Source of the DNA: Anaeromyxobacter_A sp035636195
GTDB taxonomy: Bacteria; Myxococcota; Myxococcia; Myxococcales; Anaeromyxobacteraceae
Length of the DNA: 12,227 bases
NCBI GenBank assembly: GCA_035636195.1
Contig: DASPZP010000101.1
Span: 1 to 12,227, forward strand
Direction: 5' to 3'
This document shows positions 6,031 to 11,307 of this stretch, in pieces (the stretch's first letter is position 1; each line of letters starts with the position of its first letter). Below the pieces are notes generated by a model. It searched no databases and was not told the DNA's origin. It saw nothing but the letters and a program-made list of their open reading frames with translations. Position numbers and translations under genes: made by a program.

Positions 6031-7800
6031 TCACGCGATCTCGAGCCACGAGAACCACACCGGGTGGTTCTCCTTGTACCACTCGAGCACCTTGCGGATC
6101 GCGAGCTGCTTCTCGGTCGGCATCACCTTGTCGTCGATGCGGTCGAAGTGCACCCGCAGCTTCTCGCCGTCGTGGTCGAGCGCCTGGGAGAGCATGGTCT
6201 GCAGCTCGTTGCGGATGCGGCCCGAGTCCGAGATCTTGACAGCGCGCCGGGTGTGATCGACGCCGGAGAGGAAGCGGACGAGCAGCGGGCTGAAGACGTG
6301 CCGCGCCTCCTCGAGCGGCTCCATGAGCCGGAAGGTGAAGGTGATGCGGCTCTTCACCCGGCGCGTGGCGAGCTGGGTCGTCACGCGGTAGACGCCCTCC
6401 GACACCTTCGTCACGCCCGGAGCGCCGGTGTACGGGTCGTCGCACATGTACCCGGTGCAGGCGAGCGTCTTCCAGTTCTTCTCCGGCAGGAAGTCGTCGG
6501 CGCGCAGCACGCGGCGGCCGAGCGGCATGTTCGACTCCTCCGCCTCCGCGATGGCCTCGGTGTACGCCTGCGCCCGCGCCGCGGGGATCTCGCGCGTGCC
6601 GAGCAGGTCGGCCAGCCGGAGCTTGAACTCCGGTGCCCACGGGTCGAGCTGCATGATGCGGCCCTCGACGTCGCACGGCTGGTCGAACGTGGGCGAGAAG
6701 AGCGACATGGAGGCATCGACGTCGAGCACCTCCGAGAGGCTCGCCGCCTGCATCGCCTCCGCCGTGGCGGCGTAGCCGTCGCACAGGAAGACGTGCGTCG
6801 CGCCGGCGGCATCCTTCCAGCTCCCCACGAGGAAGGTCGGAGCATACGTGCCGGAGTCGGTGAAGACCTCCAGGCCCGACGGGGCCTTCCAGCCGTCCTC
6901 GACGAGGTGCACGCCGAGTGCCTTCCACTCCTCCCACAGCTTCCCGAGCCGCGCCACGCGGCTCTTGCCGCGGAGCGTCCACACGTGGACGTTGTCCGGG
7001 CGCACGCCGGGATAGGCGAGCTGGACGCACTCGAGGATCTTCACGCGCTTCGTGCGGTAATCGAGCAGGACCGCCGACCGCTCCGCCGCCTCGGTCACCC
7101 GGCGCGGGATGGTGAGGCAGCCCATGTACGACTCGTACGGCTTGGAGACGGTGAGCGGCGAGTCGAAGAGGTGGAACACAGCCATCGGCCCGGTCGGCTT
7201 GCCCTCGGCGAAGCGAGAGGTGTTCTCGAGCGTGTCGACGGCCGCGCCCCACAGCGTGATGCCGCGGTCTTGCAGCCAGCCGTGGAACTTCTCGAAGGTG
7301 TGGCCCGGCTCGTTGATGAGGCGGTGCACGCGGCGATCGACGATGCGCGCCACCTCCGGCCGCGCGTAGACGCGGCCGAAGCCGAGCAGCGGGTTCGCCC
7401 CCATCTCGGGCGTCTCGCCCGCCTTCGGCATGAGCCCCTCGCCCAGGCTCACCATGATGGCGTGGTTCTCCGGGAGGTTTCGGGTGAGGTGCCACAGGCC
7501 CTCGCTCATGACGTAGGCGCTGATGGCGTCGGCCGACTTCTTCACCTGGTTGTAGGCGGACTTGTCCTTGCCGGCGCCCTCCCCGAAGCCGCCGAAGAGC
7601 CGCGTCCCGAGGGCCGTGACGGCCGAGGTCATGGCCAGGCAACGGTGGATGCCGCGCGGGGTGAAGGAGCGCGACGAGACCGACTCCGGCTGCGCGCGGT
7701 CGATCTCGACGTCCTCCAGCCAGAGGTGGAACCTGAGCAGGACGGGGCGGGTGTCGAACGCCCACTGCGCGACGAGGTTGCGCTTGGCGAGGTCGGTCAT
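6031..7800 (-). CDS. Hypothetical protein, 589 residues, family not recognised
   Basis: A real gene by length, codon bias and ribosome-binding site: the ATG at 7800 is preceded by GGAG at 6 nt. I do not recognise the family. The product starts MTDLAKRNLVAQWAFDTRP without a signal peptide and shows no clear transmembrane helix, so it is probably cytosolic. A Gly-rich loop FGGFGEGAGKDK (69-80) is not a canonical P-loop. Other distinctive stretches are EPGHTFEKFHGWLQDRGITL (164-183), HLFDSPLTVSKPYESYMGCL (210-229), a later VFLCDGYAATAEAM segment, and a C-terminal part rich in His, Trp and charged residues (EWYKENHPVWFSWLEIA). The middle (TSGTYAP/FLVGSW-like strands) suggests a globular alpha/beta enzyme or nucleotide-dependent protein, but no catalytic motif can be named. 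It lies downstream of a small lipoprotein gene on the same strand, with its own possible promoter in the 79-bp gap. Confidence 0.8.
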   Translation of the reverse strand: MTDLAKRNLVAQWAFDTRPVLLRFHLWLEDVEIDRAQPESVSSRSFTPRGIHRCLAMTSAVTALGTRLFGGFGEGAGKDKSAYNQVKKSADAISAYVMSEGLWHLTRNLPENHAIMVSLGEGLMPKAGETPEMGANPLLGFGRVYARPEVARIVDRRVHRLINEPGHTFEKFHGWLQDRGITLWGAAVDTLENTSRFAEGKPTGPMAVFHLFDSPLTVSKPYESYMGCLTIPRRVTEAAERSAVLLDYRTKRVKILECVQLAYPGVRPDNVHVWTLRGKSRVARLGKLWEEWKALGVHLVEDGWKAPSGLEVFTDSGTYAPTFLVGSWKDAAGATHVFLCDGYAATAEAMQAASLSEVLDVDASMSLFSPTFDQPCDVEGRIMQLDPWAPEFKLRLADLLGTREIPAARAQAYTEAIAEAEESNMPLGRRVLRADDFLPEKNWKTLACTGYMCDDPYTGAPGVTKVSEGVYRVTTQLATRRVKSRITFTFRLMEPLEEARHVFSPLLVRFLSGVDHTRRAVKISDSGRIRNELQTMLSQALDHDGEKLRVHFDRIDDKVMPTEKQLAIRKVLEWYKENHPVWFSWLEIA

Positions 7801-7835
7801 GGAGGCTCCGAAAGTGCAGCCGCGAGGAGGAACAC

Positions 7836-7841
7836 ATTGTA
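7836..7841 (-). promoter_or_regulatory. Possible -10 element for the 589-residue protein gene
   Basis: On the minus strand this hexamer reads TACAAT, one base from the sigma-70 consensus, inside an unusually AT-rich patch for this genome. It is 36 nt upstream of the ATG at 7800. At 17-18 bp upstream only a weak TTCGCT/CTTCGC matches the -35 position, so the call rests mostly on the -10. Confidence 0.35.
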
Positions 7842-7879
7842 GGAGAACGGGGGGCGGCAGCGAAGAAAACCCGCAGGCC

Positions 7880-8140
7880 TCACTGAGGCGTGCGCCGGTC
7901 CGGCGAGACGGCGCTCGGCAGCGCGCCGTTCGGCCACGTGGCGGCGTTCGCCGCCGCGCACGCGCAGACGAAGCAGTCCCGGGCCCGGTCCATCGAGCAC
8001 TCGCGCGCGGTGGCGCAGCGGAGCTCCCGGTACTCCGGGCAGATGGCGGACGCCTCGGGCTCCGAGCCTGGGCGCTGCCCGGCGGCACACGCGGACGCGA
8101 GGAGCAGCAGGACGGCGGTCCACAGTTTTCGGCGCTCCAT
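7880..8140 (-). CDS. Small six-cysteine lipoprotein, function unknown
   Basis: An 86-residue protein with a lipoprotein signal: MERRK, a hydrophobic stretch WTAVLLLLASA, and a lipobox LASAC with lipidated Cys18. The mature domain is short and carries six cysteines (34, 42, 48, 56, 59, 61), spaced C-x7-C-x5-C-x7-C-x2-C-x1-C. This could form three disulfides or bind metal; no histidines accompany them. The ATG at 8140 is well supported by GGAGG 7 nt upstream. Longer upstream reading is out-of-signal Pro/Arg-rich sequence and was excluded. It is divergent from a copper-binding lipoprotein across 89 bp, so a shared metal or redox role at the envelope is possible but not shown. I know of no named family that fits. 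Confidence 0.72.
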   Translation of the reverse strand: MERRKLWTAVLLLLASACAAGQRPGSEPEASAICPEYRELRCATARECSMDRARDCFVCACAAANAATWPNGALPSAVSPDRRTPQ

Positions 8141-8229
8141 GAGTCTCCTCCCGGCCGCTTGACGGCGCGCCGGCGGCGGAGAGGATGACACCGCGCGGTC
8201 CTGCTTTCCACCTTCGAGAGGATCATCCG

Positions 8230-8679
8230 ATGCGGTCGCCCGAGCTTTCCCTTTCCAGGGGCCTCCAGGGGCGGGGCGCGTCCACGCTGCCGCGGCTGGT
8301 CCTGGCGGTGTGTGCGCTGGCGGGCTGCCGTGCCGGGCCAGCCGGATCGGACGCCGGCCACTCCGCTGCACGTCGCTACACCGCGCGCGCGGAGGTGGTG
8401 CAGCTCCCGACGCGAGGGAGTTCCCCCGCCCAGCTCACGGTGCGACACGAGGCCATCCCGGCCTTCGAGGACCGCTCCGGCGCAACGGTGGGAATGCCAG
8501 CCATGGTGATGGCCTTCGACCTCGCGCCAGGCGTCTCGGCCGCGGACCTGCATGCCGGGGACAAGGTCGAGGTCGTCATCTCCGTCGACTGGTCGCGGCC
8601 GGTGGTGCACCTCGACGAGCTACGGAAGCTTCCGCCGGAGACGGTGCTCGATTTCGCGGAGGCGGGGCGGCAGCGCTGA
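8230..8679 (+). CDS. CusF-like periplasmic copper-binding lipoprotein
   Basis: A 149-residue precursor with a positively charged N-terminus, a hydrophobic segment LVLAVCALAGC and lipidated Cys33, so the mature protein should be anchored in the envelope. The mature part has the small beta-barrel pattern of CusF/copper-binding domains: TARAEVVQLP, an LTVRHEAIPAF strand with His73, then VGMPAMVMAFDLA with Met89, Met92 and Met94, and a closing AGDKVEVVISVDW strand. A His plus two or three closely spaced Met residues is the Cu(I)-binding arrangement of this family; it would act as a copper chaperone or sequestering protein. The ATG at 8230 has GAGAGG 8 nt upstream. TTGACG at 8159-8164 could be a -35, with no good -10. 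No CusABC or copper ATPase gene is in the window. Confidence 0.78.
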   Translation: MRSPELSLSRGLQGRGASTLPRLVLAVCALAGCRAGPAGSDAGHSAARRYTARAEVVQLPTRGSSPAQLTVRHEAIPAFEDRSGATVGMPAMVMAFDLAPGVSAADLHAGDKVEVVISVDWSRPVVHLDELRKLPPETVLDFAEAGRQR

Positions 8680-8725
8680 CGCGGACCCCGACCGCGACCG
8701 GGACCACGAACCCGGTTCAGCACTT

Positions 8726-8771
8726 CCCCTCGCCCCGCGGGAGCGGGGAGAGGGCCAGGGAGAGGGGCGAG
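8726..8771. repeat. GC-rich hairpin element downstream of the copper-binding lipoprotein
   Basis: In the 268-bp gap 8680-8947, CTCGCCCC at 8729-8736 pairs with GGGGCGAG at 8764-8771, and a nested hairpin CCCCGC / GCGGGG closes at 8733-8748 around a GGGA loop. A related core, CCTCGCCCCGC, recurs on the other side of the four-helix-bundle genes at 9854-9864. It sits about 50 bp after a stop codon and may slow transcription, but there is no T-run, so it is more likely a dispersed REP-type sequence. The bases just before it (8681-8720) are GACC/GACCGC-rich filler. Confidence 0.6.
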
Positions 8772-8813
8772 CGCGAAGGCGATACCGACCTCGAGCTCGA
8801 TCTGATTCTCCCG

Positions 8814-8864
8814 CCTCGACCTCGACCTCGACCTTCGACCTTCGACCTTCGACCTCGACCTCGG
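8814..8864. repeat. CCTCGA/CCTTCGA array upstream of the first four-helix-bundle gene
   Basis: Three CCTCGA hexamers (8814-8831), three CCTTCGA heptamers (8832-8852), then CCTCGA and a degenerate CCTCGG (8853-8864). The three heptamers add up to 21 bp, so the frame on either strand is preserved over the array. On the minus strand the hexamer reads TCGAGG, part of a continuous open frame that runs from the inverted start copy described under 8871-8985. Confidence 0.8.
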
Positions 8865-8870
8865 GTCGTC

Positions 8871-8985
8871 GCCTCGCCCTCGACGGCGACCATCGGCACT
8901 CTCGCCATTTCCGCCTCCCATCCCTTCGGGATTGTGAGGAGGCGGAAATGGCTCATACACAAATCATCGCCGTCGAGGTCGAGGC
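8871..8985. repeat. 115-bp interrupted palindrome over the start of the first four-helix-bundle gene
   Basis: Outer arms 8871-8889 and 8967-8985 are 19 bp with one mismatch. Inner arms 8904-8918 and 8938-8952 (GCCATTTCCGCCTCC / GGAGGCGGAAATGGC) are perfect over 15 bp. Both share one axis at 8928. The two unpaired spacers between them are each exactly 14 bp and unrelated. A small apical stem ATCCC/GGGAT lies in the 19-nt loop. The right arm contains the Shine-Dalgarno, the ATG and the first codons of the gene at 8948. The left arm, read on the minus strand, contains the same Shine-Dalgarno and ATG (8908) followed by MARVPMVAVEGEA, close to MAHTQIIAVEVEA of the real gene. Confidence 0.9.
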
Positions 8986-9325
8986 TCGGTTTCCGTTTCA
9001 ATCCCTGGACGTGTACGTCGCTGCGCGAGAGCTCGCGGCGCTCGTGCACGCTGCACGGGTCGCCGACGCAGAGCTTCGGGACCAGGCCACGCGGGCGGCG
9101 AAGTCGGTTTTTCTCAATCTGTGTGAAGGTCTGCCCAGCGACAGCGGGCCCATGCGGCGCAAGCACTTCGCGCTCGCCAACGGCTCCTTGCACGAGCTCG
9201 TCGGCGCGCTCGACCTCGCCAGCGCCATCGGGGCGCTCGCCCAGGACCCCGCGCGGCGGGCGCAGCAGCTCGCCGTGCGGGTGAAGCGCATGCTGCGGGC
9301 GCTCCTCACCGCACGAGCGGGGTGA
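8948..9325 (+). CDS. Four-helix-bundle protein, S23/Avd-like family
   Basis: A 125-residue helical protein of the family first described from 23S rRNA intervening sequences and related to the Avd accessory protein of diversity-generating retroelements. The signature is clear: FQSLDVYVAARELAALV (17-33), LRDQATRAAKSVFLNLCEG (43-61), and FALANGSLHELVGALDLASA (74-93). Known relatives form pentameric or bundled basic assemblies that can bind RNA; no reverse transcriptase or rRNA gene is nearby, so the role here is unknown. AGGAGG lies 5-6 nt before the ATG at 8948, inside a long palindrome (8871-8985) that could hide the site in the mRNA. A 16-residue Glu/Val-containing leader (AVEVEAR) precedes the conserved domain. 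The 3' end overlaps the next gene by 20 bp, tail to tail. Confidence 0.85.
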   Translation: MAHTQIIAVEVEARFPFQSLDVYVAARELAALVHAARVADAELRDQATRAAKSVFLNLCEGLPSDSGPMRRKHFALANGSLHELVGALDLASAIGALAQDPARRAQQLAVRVKRMLRALLTARAG

Positions 9326-9689
9326 GCATCGCCACGAGGCGCGAGGCGAGCCGCGCCACCTCGGCGGCGCTCGCGGAGCTTGCCTCGCCGCACAGAGCCG
9401 CGATCTCGACCGCAGCGGCTGCCTCCGTGGCCTCGGCGCGGGCGACCGCAAAGGCTCGCGCCTTGTCGCCCCGCGTGACCCGGCCTGCGCCCTCTGCGCA
9501 ATTGAGGCACGCGCTCTTCGCGGAGCGGAGCGCCTCGTCGCGCAGCTTCGCGTCGCGGACCGAAGCGCGGCGCACCGCGAGCAGGAGCTCCACCGCGACT
9601 CCGTAGGCGAGCAACCTGTGATGCGGGAGAGCGGGAGAGACTGAGGAACTGGAAGAGCTGGAAACCCGAGGAAACAGCGTGTCGTTCAT
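9306..9689 (-). CDS. Four-helix-bundle protein, S23/Avd-like family (paralog of the neighbour)
   Basis: A 127-residue second member of the same family. The conserved core is LLAYGVAVELLLAVRRA (26-42), LRDEALRSAKSACLNCAEGAGR (49-70, shared pattern LRDxAxRxAKSxxLNxxEG), and ARAFAVARAEATEAAAAVEI (77-96). An N-terminal serine run (residues 10-16) and PALPHH form a linker that the other protein lacks. The start is the ATG at 9689 (MNDTLFPRVSS), with AAGGAG 9-10 nt upstream; an in-frame ATG at 9749 lacks such a site. The ribosome-binding site and ATG lie in one arm of the inverted repeat 9683-9737. Both stop codons of the pair sit in a small CTCACC/GGTGAG inverted repeat (9305-9326). Its function is unknown; a joint or opposing action with the neighbour is possible. 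Confidence 0.8.
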   Translation of the reverse strand: MNDTLFPRVSSSSSSSVSPALPHHRLLAYGVAVELLLAVRRASVRDAKLRDEALRSAKSACLNCAEGAGRVTRGDKARAFAVARAEATEAAAAVEIAALCGEASSASAAEVARLASRLVAMLTPLVR

Positions 9690-9737
9690 GGCCGGCGGCT
9701 CCTTTCGCGAGCGGCAAGGAGACGACGGCCATGAACG
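9683..9737. repeat. 55-bp interrupted palindrome over the start of the second four-helix-bundle gene
   Basis: Outer arms CGTTCATGGCCG (9683-9694) and CGGCCATGAACG (9726-9737) are perfect over 12 bp; inner arms CTCCTT (9699-9704) and AAGGAG (9716-9721) are perfect over 6 bp. Both share the axis 9710 and are separated by equal 4-bp spacers. The left half, on the minus strand, is the Shine-Dalgarno and ATG of the real gene (MNDTLFPR). The right half, on the plus strand, is a second AAGGAG and ATG (9731) opening a frame that starts MNGTVPRER. Thus both halves are translation starts facing away from each other. Confidence 0.88.
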
Positions 9738-9809
9738 GAACGGTTCCACGCGAGAGAGCGGACCTCGGATGGCAGGCGCAGTGCCAGCCTCCGGCTGGCG
9801 CGAGCCTGC
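9737..9809. repeat. Operator-like palindrome and hairpin in the 9690-9909 intergenic region
   Basis: GGAAC-G-GTTCC (9737-9747) is an 11-bp near-palindrome of the size bound by small dimeric regulators. Further on, GCCAGCC/GGCTGGC (9783-9799) forms a 7-bp stem with a TCC loop, enclosed by GCAGGC/GCCTGC (9772-9777, 9804-9809). Both lie upstream of the minus-strand four-helix-bundle gene. Their function is not established. Confidence 0.45.
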
Positions 9810-9818
9810 GAAACCCGA

Positions 9819-9909
9819 GAACGCGACCCCGAACGCGACCCCCGGAACCCGCCCCTCGCCCCGCTCCGCGGGGCGAGGTAGTAAGCGACCCCGACCCCGA
9901 CCCCGACCT
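9819..9909. repeat. Tandem GACCCC repeats and terminator-like hairpin downstream of the response regulator
   Basis: Three elements follow one another. GAACGCGACCCC is repeated twice in tandem (9819-9842). A hairpin with 10-bp arms CCTCGCCCCG / CGGGGCGAGG lies at 9854-9878. Four CGACCC-type hexamers (9886-9909) abut the stop codon of the response regulator. For the leftward two-component operon the hairpin sits about 30 nt past the stop, so it may help end transcription, but it lacks a U-tract. Confidence 0.65.
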
Positions 9910-11307
9910 CTACTCCTCGCGGTAATCGTCGCTGCGGATGCCGTGCTTCTTCAGCAGGCGGTGCAGGCTCTCTCGCTCCATGCCGGCCCGGGCCGAGGCG
10001 CGGGTCACGTTCCCCTTCAGCTCGCGCATCAGGGCCAGGAGATAGTCGCGCGTCACCCGGTCGCGCGCCTGGTCGACCACGTCCCGCAGCGGCAGCGACG
10101 GCAGCGCGTCCGGCGTCGGCGCCCTGGCCGGCGGGGCGGCCGCGAGCTCCGTCGGGAGATCGCCGGCCGTGACGGCCTTCCCCTTCGCCACCGCCACCGC
10201 CCGCTCCATCGCGTTCTCGAGCTCGCGCACGTTACCTGGCCAGCCGTGGGAGGTGAGCACGCGCAGCGCGTCCGGCTCGAGCTCGCTCACCGCGCGGCGG
10301 AAGGCCTGGGCGTACTTCTCCAGGAAGTGCGCCGCGAGGAGGGGCACGTCCTCGGCGCGCTCGCGCAGCGCGGGGAGCCGGATGGGGAACACGTTCAGCC
10401 GGTAGTAGAGGTCCTCGCGGAACCGGCCCGTCGCCACCTCCGCCTTGAGGTCGCGGTGGGTGGCCGCGATGACGCGCACGTCGATCGGCACCGGGCTGTT
10501 GTCGCCGACGCGCCGGATCTCGCGCTCCTGCAGCGCCCGGTTGAGCTTCACCTGGGCCGGCAGCGGCAGCTCCCCCACCTCGTCGAGGAAGATCGTGCCG
10601 CCCTGCGCCTCCTCGAAGAGCCCCGCCTTCGCGCCGGCCGCCCCGGTGAAGGCGCCGCGGGCGTGGCCGAACAGCTCGCTCTCGACGAGGTCCGGCGGCA
10701 GCGCCCCGCAGTTCACCGCCACGAAGCGACGCTGCTTGCGCGCGGAGTGGTAGTGGACGGCCCGCGCCGCCAGCTCCTTGCCGGTCCCGGTCTCCCCTCC
10801 CAGGAGCACGGTGATGTCGAGGCTCGCCGCCTGCTCGAGCAACCGGTACGCCTCCAGCATGCGGGGGCTCTTCCCGATGAGGTTGTGGAACGAGTACGTC
10901 CCCTCCAGCTCCCGCCGGAGGCTCGCCGCCTCGTCCTTGAGGCGCTTCCGCTCGGCCGCGCGGTGCACCACCAGCGCGGCAGCGTCGGGATCGAACGGCT
11001 TCTCCAGATAGTCGTAGGCCCCGAGCTTCATGGCCTGGACCGCGTCGGAGACGGTCCCGTAGCCCGTCATCATGACCACCTCGGTCGAGGGCTGGCGCGC
11101 CTTCACCGCCTTCAGCACCTCGAAGCCGCTGGCTCCCGGCATCCGGATGTCGGTCACGACCACGTCGAAGGCTTCGGTCGCCACGAGGGACATGGCCCGC
11201 GCCCCGTCGCCGGCGGTGGTGAGCTCGTACCCCTCCGCCAGGATCTTGGCGAAGAGCTTGAGCATGTTCTCCTTGTCGTCGACCACCAGCACCTTCACCC
11301 TGCTCAC
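9910..11307 (-). CDS. NtrC-family sigma-54-dependent response regulator
   Basis: A 465-residue transcription activator with three domains. The receiver (about 4-118) has the acidic pair Asp10-Asp11, phospho-acceptor Asp53 (VVTDIRMPG), Thr81 and Lys103. The AAA+ domain (about 138-375) has Walker A GETGTGKE (171-178), the sigma-54 contact loop GAFTGA (218-223), Walker B GGTIFLDE (236-243), the RFREDLYYRLNVFPIRLPALRER segment (cited in part) and the sensor II region GWPGNVRELENA. The C-terminal Fis-type HTH (about 429-455) is KGNVTRASARAGMERESLHRLLKK. It should activate sigma-54 promoters when phosphorylated by the kinase encoded immediately upstream. I chose GTG at 11307, with AAGGAG 7 nt upstream, giving MSRVKVLVVDD; it overlaps the kinase stop by 4 bp (GTGA). 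The target genes cannot be told from the window. Confidence 0.95.
   Translation of the reverse strand: MSRVKVLVVDDKENMLKLFAKILAEGYELTTAGDGARAMSLVATEAFDVVVTDIRMPGASGFEVLKAVKARQPSTEVVMMTGYGTVSDAVQAMKLGAYDYLEKPFDPDAAALVVHRAAERKRLKDEAASLRRELEGTYSFHNLIGKSPRMLEAYRLLEQAASLDITVLLGGETGTGKELAARAVHYHSARKQRRFVAVNCGALPPDLVESELFGHARGAFTGAAGAKAGLFEEAQGGTIFLDEVGELPLPAQVKLNRALQEREIRRVGDNSPVPIDVRVIAATHRDLKAEVATGRFREDLYYRLNVFPIRLPALRERAEDVPLLAAHFLEKYAQAFRRAVSELEPDALRVLTSHGWPGNVRELENAMERAVAVAKGKAVTAGDLPTELAAAPPARAPTPDALPSLPLRDVVDQARDRVTRDYLLALMRELKGNVTRASARAGMERESLHRLLKKHGIRSDDYREE

Noticed and set aside
8726..8771. Intrinsic terminator after the copper-binding lipoprotein
   Set aside because: A stable stem is present, but no T-run follows and similar hairpins occur elsewhere in the window, so a repeat element is the better description.
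8814..8864. CRISPR-like array
   Set aside because: The units are 6-7 bp with no spacers; it is a simple tandem repeat.
8948..9689. Diversity-generating retroelement (because of the Avd-like proteins)
   Set aside because: No reverse transcriptase, template repeat or variable-repeat target gene is in the window; the family similarity alone does not support it.
9731..9925. Small 64-codon plus-strand gene starting MNGTVPRER
   Set aside because: It has a good ribosome-binding site, but only because it mirrors the start of the opposite gene. The rest is repeat-encoded (DPDPDPDL) and runs into the end of the response regulator. It is treated as part of the palindrome finding.
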